Positions 18,702 to 26,700 of a DNA stretch of 64,000 bases are shown piece by piece. The stretch is taken from assembly GCA_002402045.2 (NCBI GenBank), contig NVUX02000038.1:24996-88995 (forward strand), in the 5' to 3' direction. Position numbers and translations under genes: made by a program. Under the pieces are notes generated by a model. The model saw only the letters and a program-made list of their open reading frames with translations, was not told where the DNA came from and searched no databases. This stretch comes from Paracoccaceae bacterium (GTDB lineage Bacteria > Pseudomonadota > Alphaproteobacteria > Rhodobacterales > Rhodobacteraceae). Position 1 is the first letter of the stretch. Each line of letters begins with the position of its first letter.

Positions 18702-19460
18702 TTATTTCTCCTCTTTGGCCGGAATGCCCTCAGGCAGCGGCGGCAGGTTACGGGCCCATTTTGATATATGGCGCTTTTCGCGGGCGTTATCGACCATGGT
18801 GCGGCTGGGTGAAAAGAACACGCCGGGCACGTGCAGCAGCTTTGAGATCGGAAAAATAATCATCAGGATCACCACCATACCAAGATGCGACAGCAAAATC
18901 GGATCTGCCGGCAGCGTGTGGCTGAAATCGAACCGCAACAGGCCAAGAAAATAGGCTTTTACGTTGATAATATCGGTGTGGGTCACATAGCTCATCATCG
19001 TGCCTGAGCCAGCAATGCCCAGCAAAAGGGCCAGCATCAGGTGGTCTGACGGAGCCGAAATATAGCGAATGCGTTCTTGGAATATCCGCCGCGCCCAAAG
19101 GCCCAGCAAGCCAGCTATCATGGCAAACGCCGTCAGCTTGCCGATGGGGGATATAATCTCAACCCACCACCATGTATTCAGCGTAAAATAGCGAAAGTGG
19201 CGCAGCAGCACAATCAGCATGCCCCAGTGAAACAGGTAACCAAACAGCCATATCCATTTGTTGGATTTAAACAGGCTTTCAAAGAAAACAACTTCGCGGA
19301 ACATCCGGAAATACACCCCGCGCTTGGTGCGCGGCGCAGGTGATACAACAATATTAAGGGGCACAGGGATTGTGGCGTATTTAAACACCTTCATCCCGAC
19401 ACCAGCGACCATTAAAAATGTGGCCACATAGAACAGCACTGCGTATACCGTGGAAATCAC
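18702..19460 (-). CDS. dsrM: DsrM, NarI-like membrane cytochrome b subunit
   Basis: A 252-residue membrane protein with about five helices, resembling the NarI haem b subunit. The GTG at 19460 is the chosen start because GGGGAGGGA lies at the right distance; the longer frame to 19502 adds a charged stretch with no ribosome site. Histidines in membrane segments (HWGMLIVLLRHFRYF and SHLGMVV) are candidate haem b ligands. DsrM pairs with DsrK as the cytoplasm-facing quinone module of DsrMKJOP. Confidence 0.93.
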   Translation of the reverse strand: MISTVYAVLFYVATFLMVAGVGMKVFKYATIPVPLNIVVSPAPRTKRGVYFRMFREVVFFESLFKSNKWIWLFGYLFHWGMLIVLLRHFRYFTLNTWWWVEIISPIGKLTAFAMIAGLLGLWARRIFQERIRYISAPSDHLMLALLLGIAGSGTMMSYVTHTDIINVKAYFLGLLRFDFSHTLPADPILLSHLGMVVILMIIFPISKLLHVPGVFFSPSRTMVDNAREKRHISKWARNLPPLPEGIPAKEEK

Positions 19461-19539
19461 GATAGTCCCTCCCCTTGGTATGCCCCTGGCCTTTTCTCCC
19501 AAGCCAAGGGCAAAATTGTATCTGAGTTAGTCGCGTGGG

Positions 19540-19872
19540 TTACACACAACCGGTCGGCTTAGGCAGACCAGCGATTTTACAGGCCTGCTTGGCAGGACCG
19601 TAAGGAAACAACTCATACATGTATTTGTTGTTGCCAACTTCTGGACCCATAGATTTTTTGATCGACTTGATCAAAACACGTACAGCCGGAGCAATTTGAT
19701 ACTCCTCATAGTAATCACGCAAAAAGTTAACCACAGCCCAGTGCTCTTCGCCCATGTCTACGTCTTCAGCTTTTGAAATCACTTCTGCCAGCTCTTTTGT
19801 CCACTCGGACAAGGTAGTGATGTAGCCTTCTTCGTCATGCTCAATCGTCGTGCCGTTCACATCATATGCCAT
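19540..19872 (-). CDS. dsrC: DsrC, sulfur-carrier substrate protein of DsrAB
   Basis: A 110-residue DsrC with the flexible C-terminal arm CKIAGLPKPTGCV, in which both redox cysteines (C98 and the penultimate C109) are present. This defines true DsrC as opposed to TusE-like proteins that keep only one. DsrC carries persulfide sulfur into DsrAB, which oxidises it, and leaves as a trisulfide that DsrK handles. It sits between dsrH and dsrM as in Allochromatium. Confidence 0.97.
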   Translation of the reverse strand: MAYDVNGTTIEHDEEGYITTLSEWTKELAEVISKAEDVDMGEEHWAVVNFLRDYYEEYQIAPAVRVLIKSIKKSMGPEVGNNKYMYELFPYGPAKQACKIAGLPKPTGCV

Positions 19873-19905
19873 ATTTTGTATTCCCTAATGTTGCCCCTAG
19901 GGGCG

Positions 19906-20214
19906 TTAAAGCCAATTCTGTACGCGGTCACAGCTTGCAGCCATGCCCACAAATTCTTCATAATTCACCGAGGTAATTCCCTCGGCTACGCGCGAGGCAT
20001 CAATGCCGCGTGCAGATACATCAGCACCAAGCACAAAGAGCTTAACATTCGCCCCCATGCCCGCCACAACCTCAGACATCGCCGTGCCGGACATCGCGCC
20101 ATAAACGCCATCTTCCATTAGCAAAACCGAGTCTCCCACCTTAGCATGCCCAAGGCAGCTTATCAGGGTTTGGTTCTGAAACGGGGATTTGTTAACTGTG
20201 TGTAAAGTCGCCAT
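19906..20214 (-). CDS. dsrH: DsrH, sulfurtransferase subunit of DsrEFH
   Basis: A 102-residue TusB/DsrH protein. The conserved Cys is C20 in LISCLGHAKVGD, followed by the family motif LMEDGVYGAM. With DsrE and DsrF it forms the hexameric DsrEFH complex that accepts sulfur from TusA and passes it to DsrC. A GGGG-containing ribosome site precedes the ATG, and it lies 9 bases after dsrF. Confidence 0.95.
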   Translation of the reverse strand: MATLHTVNKSPFQNQTLISCLGHAKVGDSVLLMEDGVYGAMSGTAMSEVVAGMGANVKLFVLGADVSARGIDASRVAEGITSVNYEEFVGMAASCDRVQNWL

Positions 20215-20223
20215 AATTTCCCC

Positions 20224-20631
20224 CTAAAAGCTCAAGATAACGTCTTGATCAGCCATTACATCGGCCATTCCTGCGCGTGAAACCACGATGATTGACGGCT
20301 TTTCAGCATAATCATCATCTTCGTCTTCCCACTGAATGTCCTGAAGATCATCCAAGGTCAGGCCGCGCTCATCGAGCGATTCCTGCTCCACATAGAGCTT
20401 GGTGACCTCATAGTCGCCAAGTGCCCGAAACGTCGGCGAGAAGTTCTTCAAGCCAGCTTCTTTTGTGTCTTGCCCTTTGGTGAGCTGGAACACGCCGTCG
20501 TCCAGAAATGCCATTGAGACATCCTGATCAAACGCCGCGCCAATTAGCACCACTTCAAGGGCCTCCTGTGCGTAAATCGTGCCATACGGCGCCTTGCGAT
20601 TCACGTAGAGGAATTTTTTAACTATGCTCAT
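20224..20631 (-). CDS. dsrF: DsrF, subunit of DsrEFH
   Basis: A 135-residue TusC/DsrF protein with the typical start KKFLYVNRKAPYG, ALEVVLIGAAFDQDVSMAFLDDGVFQL in the core, and an acidic stretch (EDEDDDYAEK) near residue 110. It has no active-site Cys, as expected for DsrF, and acts as a structural partner in DsrEFH. It lies between dsrE and dsrH with short gaps. Confidence 0.95.
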   Translation of the reverse strand: MSIVKKFLYVNRKAPYGTIYAQEALEVVLIGAAFDQDVSMAFLDDGVFQLTKGQDTKEAGLKNFSPTFRALGDYEVTKLYVEQESLDERGLTLDDLQDIQWEDEDDDYAEKPSIIVVSRAGMADVMADQDVILSF

Positions 20632-20640
20632 AATATCCTC

Positions 20641-21033
20641 CTAGTCGCCAAATGTGATCGTACGATCAGCCTGAATGCCCATCTCGATCAACTGGCCAAG
20701 GCCAGAAATCCGGAACCCGTCCGCGATGTTATTCGCGTCTTTGCCCTGCCGGTCAGCTTCATTTTTATCCAGCAAACCACGGCGCTGGGCCGCGGCGATG
20801 CAGATCACCAAATCAAGCCCGTGCTCTTTCGCCAGCGCTGTCCACTGCGCTTGTATTTGGCGGTCATCTTGTGGCGGGATGGATAGGCGCGTGCCTACAT
20901 TCACCCCGTCATGATAAAAGAACACACGGCTAACCTCGTGGCCTGTGGCCAGCGCGGCTTTTACAAAGTTATAGGCCGAGTCAGACGCTTGGTGCGTATA
21001 GGGCCCTTCACTTACTACGATTCCGAATTTCAT
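20641..21033 (-). CDS. dsrE: DsrE, sulfur-accepting subunit of DsrEFH
   Basis: A 130-residue TusD/DsrE protein. The active cysteine is C78 in DLVICIAAAQRRGLL, the same number as the sulfur-binding Cys78 of Allochromatium DsrE. It receives sulfur from TusA and delivers it towards DsrC. The presence of dsrEFH is characteristic of the oxidative Dsr pathway and is absent from sulfate reducers. Confidence 0.95.
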   Translation of the reverse strand: MKFGIVVSEGPYTHQASDSAYNFVKAALATGHEVSRVFFYHDGVNVGTRLSIPPQDDRQIQAQWTALAKEHGLDLVICIAAAQRRGLLDKNEADRQGKDANNIADGFRISGLGQLIEMGIQADRTITFGD

Positions 21034-21045
21034 GTGCTTGAGCCT

Positions 21046-22128
21046 CTAGAAGTGAACGTGAGCTGACTGGTTCATGGTCTTGCGTGCGCCAGTCCATGTA
21101 TCAATGTGGTGCTTGGTGAAGGCCAGTTCGGTCATGTCAAAGAAACGGCTCCAGCCAATACGCTCGATCCATTCGCCCATGCGCTCCCAATGCTTCGCAT
21201 CTTTTTTGTAGGCTTTAACGATGCGGAGAACCACAGCGTTTACCTCAGGCCAATGCGGCGCGTTGTTAGGCAGGTTGGCAACAACCAGCTTGTGGAAGGT
21301 CGGCTTAGAGCGTGCATTTGAGTGCTTGCCGCCAACCCAGATAGCGATTTTTGTGCTATCATCACCGTTGATCTGCATCGGTGGGCAAGGCGGATAACAG
21401 GCACCGCAACACACGCACTTCTTCTCGTCAACTTCCAAGCTCGGCTTGCCGTTCACCATGGCTGGGCGAATAGCCGCAACCGGGCAACGGGCCACAACAG
21501 CCGGGCGCTCACACACGTTGGCAACCAGATCATGGTTGATCTTTGGGGGCTTGGTATACTGCACGTTAATCGCAATATCACCTTGGCCGCCACAGTTGAT
21601 CTGGCAGCAAGAGGTGGTAATCCGCAGGCGGTTTGGCATTTCCTCATGGATGAACTCGCTGTGCAGCATGTCCATCAGGCCCTTCACAACGCCAGAAGCA
21701 TCGGTGCCGGGAATGTCGCAATGCAGCCAGCCTTGGGTGTGGCTGATCATCGAAATCGAAGCTCCGGTGCCGCCCACAGGGAAGCCACTGGCGCCAAGCG
21801 CCTCAATCAGCGGGGCCACTTTGGCCTCGTCTGCCACCATAAACTCGATGTTCGAGCGGGTGGTGAAGCGAATGAAACCGTCGGCGTAATCGTCGCCAAT
21901 GTCACAAAGCTTGCGAATGGTGTAAACGTCCATCTGGCGCTGGGTGCCGGCGCGAACCGTCCAAAGCTGATCACCAGATTTCGCAACGTGGCGCAGCACG
22001 CCAACGCGGGGGCGGTCGTGGTAATCCCATGTGCCGTAGTTTTTAACGCTCAGCGGGTGCATAAATGGTTTCGGGTCAGGCACCCCAACCTCGTTTGGCA
22101 TCCGTGGCTTGGCTTTCATCTCGTTCAT
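21046..22128 (-). CDS. dsrB: Oxidative-type dissimilatory sulfite reductase, beta subunit
   Basis: About 360 residues from the chosen ATG at 22128, which has a GGGAGAAAT site; the longer frame to 22200 adds an implausible leader. Siroheme and cluster cysteines lie in TTSCCQINCGG and around ERPAVVARCPVAAI; a ferredoxin insert follows in KKCVCCGACYPPCPP. DsrB pairs with DsrA and carries the active siroheme-[4Fe-4S] centre. With dsrEFH and dsrL present, the enzyme is expected to run in reverse, oxidising DsrC-bound persulfide to sulfite. Confidence 0.97.
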   Translation of the reverse strand: MNEMKAKPRMPNEVGVPDPKPFMHPLSVKNYGTWDYHDRPRVGVLRHVAKSGDQLWTVRAGTQRQMDVYTIRKLCDIGDDYADGFIRFTTRSNIEFMVADEAKVAPLIEALGASGFPVGGTGASISMISHTQGWLHCDIPGTDASGVVKGLMDMLHSEFIHEEMPNRLRITTSCCQINCGGQGDIAINVQYTKPPKINHDLVANVCERPAVVARCPVAAIRPAMVNGKPSLEVDEKKCVCCGACYPPCPPMQINGDDSTKIAIWVGGKHSNARSKPTFHKLVVANLPNNAPHWPEVNAVVLRIVKAYKKDAKHWERMGEWIERIGWSRFFDMTELAFTKHHIDTWTGARKTMNQSAHVHF

Positions 22129-22205
22129 AATATTTCTCCCTTTTCCGCGGGATATGCTCCGCGCGGGTAAATTCGTAGGGTGGGTGCGGGCACCCACCAC
22201 GCGCT

Positions 22206-23501
22206 TTAGCTGTCAACAACCAAGCCGGCTTCGGTCGCTTTGCGCTCAAACCACTTGGCCGCTTCCACGTCAAAGTCGTCGGTGCGCACATAGCTGGATG
22301 TGGTCGGGTGGTTTACCATGTTAGGGTCAGCCGGAATGTCCAGCGCGTCCAAAAAGGCCGGAACCCCGATACGGTCGATGCACTCACCAATGCGCTCATG
22401 CTCAAGCGCGTTGTCAGCAAAAAACTCCATGACTTCTTCAGCAAAGTCTTCCAGCGCCTCAAAATCTTCGTCGGTTTCGAGCTTGATGAATGGCTTGATC
22501 ATGGTGCCCATCAGGTCACCCACTTTCAGCGAGCGCTTGCCGCCGATCATGATAGAAGCGCCACGATCATCACCCGGACTAAGCGCCTTGGTCATCACGT
22601 TAATGCAGTGCATGCAGCGCACGCATGATTTGTTATCAATTTCCATTGTATCATCGTCATTAAGCGAGATCGCACGGGTCGGACACATAGATACAACGGT
22701 ATCAATGGTATACTTCCGGCCTTTTTCAGCGATGTGCTCTTTAACTTTTTCTTGGTTGATTTTGATATCATCGCGCCAAGTGCCGATCACCGCAAAGTCG
22801 GCCCGGTGGATGGCGTTTACGCAGTCATTACCACAACCAGAGAACTTGAACTTGAATTTATATGGCATCGAAGGCCGGTGCATTTCGTCCAGCAAACGGT
22901 TGATGATGCCGCGGTGGGCCTTCACCCCGTCAAAGCAGCTCTGCTCGCAGCGGGCATGGCCAACGCAAGACATCGCGGTCCGAAGCGCCGGGCCAGCGCC
23001 GCCAAGGTCAAAGCCGATTTCGTTAAACTCGTCAAAGGCCTTTTGAGCGTTTTCAGAGGTACAACCCTGAAACATAATATCGCCAGATTGGCCGTGGAAG
23101 GCGATAAGGCCCGAGCCGTGGCGCTCCCAGATGTCGCAAAGCTGGCGCAGCAAATCGGTGGTATAATGAAAACCGGCTGGCGGCATAATGCGCAGCGTGT
23201 GAAATTCTTTCGACGCCGGATACTCAGCTGCCACTTCGGAAAAGCGCGGGATAATACCGCCCCCATAGCCAAAAACAGACAGCGTGCCGCCCTTCCAGTA
23301 GCCACGGCGGGTTTCGTAAGAGTGGTTCAGCTGGCCCAAAAGGTCGTTCATCATGGGGGCATATTGTGCGCCCTGAGTGTCCCGCAGCCGCTTAAGGCCG
23401 GTTACAAAACTAGGCCAAGGGCCGTCTTCAAGCTGGTCAAGCATCGGTGTTGCGTGTGCACCTTTTTGGTCACCGTCATTTACGTTGTCGCCGTCTTTCA
23501 T
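22206..23501 (-). CDS. dsrA: Oxidative-type dissimilatory sulfite reductase, alpha subunit
   Basis: A 431-residue alpha subunit. Seen motifs are YTTDLLRQLCDIWERHGSG, SCVGHARCEQSC and SGCGNDC for siroheme and Fe-S binding, and a ferredoxin insert with CPTRAI and CVRCMHCINVM. It is the first gene of the 13-kb dsr operon, with an AGGGAG ribosome site and a promoter candidate about 150 bases upstream. It faces the TauD-like dioxygenase gene across a shared 250-base regulatory gap. Confidence 0.97.
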   Translation of the reverse strand: MKDGDNVNDGDQKGAHATPMLDQLEDGPWPSFVTGLKRLRDTQGAQYAPMMNDLLGQLNHSYETRRGYWKGGTLSVFGYGGGIIPRFSEVAAEYPASKEFHTLRIMPPAGFHYTTDLLRQLCDIWERHGSGLIAFHGQSGDIMFQGCTSENAQKAFDEFNEIGFDLGGAGPALRTAMSCVGHARCEQSCFDGVKAHRGIINRLLDEMHRPSMPYKFKFKFSGCGNDCVNAIHRADFAVIGTWRDDIKINQEKVKEHIAEKGRKYTIDTVVSMCPTRAISLNDDDTMEIDNKSCVRCMHCINVMTKALSPGDDRGASIMIGGKRSLKVGDLMGTMIKPFIKLETDEDFEALEDFAEEVMEFFADNALEHERIGECIDRIGVPAFLDALDIPADPNMVNHPTTSSYVRTDDFDVEAAKWFERKATEAGLVVDS

Positions 23502-23653
23502 TGCAATATCTCCCTTGCGCTAGCGTATCGTTGTTTCAATAAGCCTCCGCAGCTCTTGACCGGCTGCTCGCCTGTCTCTTCTATAGCACAGCCCTCCGTT
23601 TTGAGGTTAACTATAGAGACCGTCGGAAACCATTTGCATGATCCTGCTATAAA

Positions 23654-23681
23654 TCTATATATTTCGATAATGGAATGTAAA
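23654..23681 (-). promoter_or_regulatory. Candidate sigma-70 promoter of the dsr operon
   Basis: On the minus strand TTTACA (23681-23676), a 16-base spacer, and TATAGA (23659-23654). It would give a leader of roughly 145 bases before dsrA. Fair match, unproven. Confidence 0.45.
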
Positions 23682-23729
23682 GCAAAAGATCCGGCCCAGC
23701 AGGGCATACCAAGATAAACCATGGGATAC

Positions 23730-23747
23730 ACTTGGGGAAACCCAAGT
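23730..23747. promoter_or_regulatory. Inverted repeat in dsrA / dioxygenase divergent region
   Basis: ACTTGGG, GAAA, CCCAAGT, with further partial symmetry outside (TAC and TATA). It sits about 14 bases before the dioxygenase start and upstream of the dsrA promoter candidate, a natural place for an operator controlling the divergent genes. Confidence 0.5.
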
Positions 23748-23760
23748 ATAGTTGGATATT

Positions 23761-24678
23761 ATGAACATGAATACAGAAAACGGGGGCGATTTGTCGCAAT
23801 ATACCGGCGCATTCGATTTGGATAAAACCACGGCCTATGCGGCGTGGCGTCGCAGCAAATTGGCGGTCACGCCCCGCGCCGGAACGGCTCCGGTGCTTAA
23901 AGTGGTCGATCTGTCGCAGCCAACGGAATCAGAGAAAACCGCGATTTTGCAGCAGATATCCGAATCAAATTTCGCCATTTATCAGGCCGAAACCTATAGT
24001 GAAAACGAGGGTGCGGTTGGTGCCCAGCTGCGCCAATTCACCGATGCTTTTGGCCTCCGCATCGCCGAGGCCCACCGCTCTGCGGGCACAAACGGCGTGG
24101 TGGCGCTCAAGGTCTCTATGGCCGAGCACCAGCGCGGCTTTATCCCTTATTCCCGCAAGGCAATGAACTGGCACACAGATGGCTATTATAACAGCGAAGC
24201 CGACACCATCCGCGCCTTTGTGCTGCACTGCGTGCGCCAAGCCGATATCGGCGGCCAAAGCCAAATCATTGATAACGAGATCGCCTATATCAGGCTGCGA
24301 GACGCCAGCCCCGAGGCCGTGGCGCTGCTGATGGACCCGGCGGCCATGACCATCCCGGAATCCCCCGAGGCGGATGGCTCGGTGCGCCCCGTCAGCATCG
24401 GCCCGGTGTTTTTTATTGAGCACGGCAAACTGATCATGCGCTACACCGCCCGCACCCGCTCGATAAGCTGGAAGAATGAGGCCACGCAAAAAGCCGCCGC
24501 CCTGCTGCAAAACCTGCTGGAATCAGAGCGCGACTATCTGCACACTCTTACTTTGCGCCCCGGTCAGGGTATACTCAACAACAACACGTTACATAACCGC
24601 ACGGCGTTTGACCCGTCGGCCGAAACCGGCGCCAGCCAGCGCATGCTCTACCGCATCCGGTTTCACAACAGATTATAA
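23761..24678 (+). CDS. TauD/TfdA-like Fe(II)/2-oxoglutarate dioxygenase, dsr-linked
   Basis: A protein of about 305 residues (ATG at 23761 chosen; TTG at 23752 is also open). It has the facial-triad pattern of TauD-type dioxygenases: NWHTDGYYN gives His138 and Asp140, and NNNTLHNRTAF gives the distal His near 278, with Arg residues near the C-terminus (RMLYRIRF) that could bind 2-oxoglutarate. The family often releases sulfite from sulfonates. Being divergent from dsrA and the first gene of a run ending in cysG, it may act in the same sulfur pathway, but its substrate cannot be read from sequence. Confidence 0.85.
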   Translation: MNMNTENGGDLSQYTGAFDLDKTTAYAAWRRSKLAVTPRAGTAPVLKVVDLSQPTESEKTAILQQISESNFAIYQAETYSENEGAVGAQLRQFTDAFGLRIAEAHRSAGTNGVVALKVSMAEHQRGFIPYSRKAMNWHTDGYYNSEADTIRAFVLHCVRQADIGGQSQIIDNEIAYIRLRDASPEAVALLMDPAAMTIPESPEADGSVRPVSIGPVFFIEHGKLIMRYTARTRSISWKNEATQKAAALLQNLLESERDYLHTLTLRPGQGILNNNTLHNRTAFDPSAETGASQRMLYRIRFHNRL

Positions 24679-24689
24679 GGGAGAATAAC

Positions 24690-24890
24690 ATGGCTAAGCT
24701 AAGTGACCTAATAATTGCCCACCGTGAGGTGGACAATTTTGACGAGCTAGAACGCCTCGTCGCCCATGCCGGCGAATCAGGGGAAATGTTTATCGAGTTT
24801 GACGTAAAGCCAGACTATAAAAACACCCCGAAAAAATGGGAATGGCGGCTTGAGGCAGCCTTTACACGGGGTGTTCATTATGGGGGTTGA
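24690..24890 (+). CDS. Small conserved-looking protein of unknown function, dsr-linked
   Basis: 66 residues, mostly acidic, with no signal peptide or membrane segment and no cysteine. The AAGGGAG ribosome site is strong and it starts 12 bases after the dioxygenase gene, so it is very likely translated. The C-terminal half (WEWRLEAAFTRGVHYGG) is rich in aromatic residues. I do not recognise the family. The following small gene overlaps or abuts it, and both sit in the run leading to cysG. Confidence 0.65.
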   Translation: MAKLSDLIIAHREVDNFDELERLVAHAGESGEMFIEFDVKPDYKNTPKKWEWRLEAAFTRGVHYGG

Positions 24891-25092
24891 GGACATGACC
24901 CTGATCGAGAGATACGATCTGCCTTACACCCGCAAGGCCAGTTTGCACGATCATGAGTATGAAAGCGGCATGCACCTGTTGCGCCTGACCATCCGTGAGG
25001 GCAAGCGTATTACTGCGGTAGATATCGGCCCCGAGCAAGCCAAAGCCATAGGGCAGGCAATGCTCGCATGGGCTGAAAAGCAAGACGCGTAA
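24880..25092 (+). CDS. Second small protein of unknown function, dsr-linked
   Basis: About 70 residues from the ATG at 24880, which has GGGG at a usable distance; an ATG at 24895 is the alternative start. It overlaps the previous gene slightly, suggesting translational coupling. The sequence (YDLPYTRKASLHDHEYESG, then LRLTIREGKRITAVDIGPEQA) reads like a small soluble alpha/beta protein. The function is unknown. Its position between the dioxygenase and cysG, facing dsrA, suggests a link to sulfur metabolism. Confidence 0.65.
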   Translation: MGVEDMTLIERYDLPYTRKASLHDHEYESGMHLLRLTIREGKRITAVDIGPEQAKAIGQAMLAWAEKQDA

Positions 25093-25130
25093 AACGCACC
25101 CTACCTAAGCCAGAACTGAAAGCGCCCGCC

Positions 25131-26570
25131 ATGGACCACCTCCCAATTTTTCTAGACGTCAAAGGCAAAAAAGTCCTTGTTGATGGTGGCAATACCGCCG
25201 CCGCCCGCCGCGTTGAGCGCGCGCTTTCAGCGGGCGCCAATGTCCACGTCTTCTGCCCCAATATGTCGGATGAGTTTCGCACCCTGCGCGACCACCCCCG
25301 CGTTACCCACCACCTCCGCTCCCCCGAGCCAGCGGATGTTGCGGATTGCGTCGTGGCCTACGGCGCGAGTGAAATCGAGGAACGAGACAAGCGCCTTTAT
25401 GAGATGGCCAAAGCCGCCAAAGTCCTGGTTAACGTCGCCGATGTCACGAAATACTGTGATTTCATAACCCCTTCCATTGTCGACCGTTCCCCCCTCGTGG
25501 TCGCCATTTCCTCCGGTGGCAACGCCCCCGTGATCGCCCGCATCCTGCGCGCCCGCATAGAAGTCATGCTCCCCGCCGCCTATGGCCGCCTCGCCGCCTT
25601 TGTCGGCACCTTCCGCGACCGCGTAATGGCCCGGCTAAAAAGCACCGAATCCCGCCGCCATTTCTGGGAAAACACGATTGAGGGCCAAGTCGGAGACCAC
25701 TTCCTCGCCGGCGACGAAGAAAGAGCAAGCCAACGCTTGCTGGAAGATTTGGAAGCCGCCGCCACTGGCGCAGACACCGCCCAAATCGGCGAAGTTTTCC
25801 TCGTCGGCGCTGGCCCCGGAGACCCGGACCTCCTCACCTTCCGCGCACTGCACATCATGCAACGCGCCGATATCGTCCTGTTTGATAGGCTCGTCTCAGA
25901 CGAAATAATGACCCTCGTGCGCCGAGATGCCGAGCGGGTTTATGTCGGCAAAGCCCCGCAACAGCACGCCATGGTGCAAGAAGAAATCTCCGAGTTGATG
26001 GTTGAACTGGCCCAACAAGGCAAACGCGTGCTGCGCCTCAAAGGCGGCGACCCGTTCATATTTGGCCGTGGTGGCGAAGAGCTGGAACTGCTCGCCAAAC
26101 ACAAAATTCCCTTCCAGGTTATCCCCGGCATCACCGCCGCCTCCGGCTGCGCCTCTTATGCAGGCATTCCGCTTACCCACCGCGACCACGCCCAATCCTG
26201 CGTGCTCATCACCGCCCATGGCCGCGATGGTATCTTGGATCTTGACTGGGACCGCCTCGTGCGCCCTGATCAAACCGTTGTGGTTTACATGGGCCTCGGC
26301 TCGGTTGGCATCCTCTCCGAGCAATTCATTAAACACGGGCTAAACCCGGCTACGCCAGCAGCGGTAATTGATAACGGCACCCGCGCCAACCAACGTGTGA
26401 TCACCGGAGACCTCAGCACCATAGCCGAAAATGTGGTTAGTTCAGGCATCAAAGGCCCCGCCCTCATCATCATAGGCTCGGTGGTTTCCCTGCGTGATGA
26501 GCTAAAGTGGTTCGCCGATAGCGATAAACACAGCCATAAAATGTCGCTGCATGCGCAAGACACTCTATAG
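25131..26570 (+). CDS. cysG: Siroheme synthase (precorrin-2 dehydrogenase/ferrochelatase fused to uroporphyrinogen-III methyltransferase)
   Basis: A 479-residue fusion like E. coli CysG. The N-terminal part (1 to about 200) has the NAD-binding pattern VLVDGGNTAAARRVERAL and SPLVVAISSGGNAPV. The C-terminal methyltransferase part shows VGAGPGDPDLLTFRAL, GGDPFIFGRGGEE, IPGITAASGCASYAGIPLTHR and VYMGLGS. It makes siroheme, the cofactor of DsrAB, which DsrN would then amidate. Its place opposite the dsr operon fits a dedicated supply role. Confidence 0.95.
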   Translation: MDHLPIFLDVKGKKVLVDGGNTAAARRVERALSAGANVHVFCPNMSDEFRTLRDHPRVTHHLRSPEPADVADCVVAYGASEIEERDKRLYEMAKAAKVLVNVADVTKYCDFITPSIVDRSPLVVAISSGGNAPVIARILRARIEVMLPAAYGRLAAFVGTFRDRVMARLKSTESRRHFWENTIEGQVGDHFLAGDEERASQRLLEDLEAAATGADTAQIGEVFLVGAGPGDPDLLTFRALHIMQRADIVLFDRLVSDEIMTLVRRDAERVYVGKAPQQHAMVQEEISELMVELAQQGKRVLRLKGGDPFIFGRGGEELELLAKHKIPFQVIPGITAASGCASYAGIPLTHRDHAQSCVLITAHGRDGILDLDWDRLVRPDQTVVVYMGLGSVGILSEQFIKHGLNPATPAAVIDNGTRANQRVITGDLSTIAENVVSSGIKGPALIIIGSVVSLRDELKWFADSDKHSHKMSLHAQDTL

Positions 26571-26700
26571 CTTCACTCTTTCTTAAATACTCACTGCAAG
26601 CCGAAGGCGCCGCACGCGGTGACGAGGGGGCCTTTTGGCTCCCCGAGGAACCGCGCCGCCAGAACTTGGGCCAACGCCTCCTCGGCGCGGGCCGTGCTGC

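Noticed and set aside
23498..23731. A 77-codon minus-strand frame ending in an ATGA overlap with dsrA
   Set aside because: Its starts lie upstream of the likely dsr transcription start, it has no ribosome site, and it covers a regulatory gap. The overlap is tempting, but the sequence does not look like a protein.
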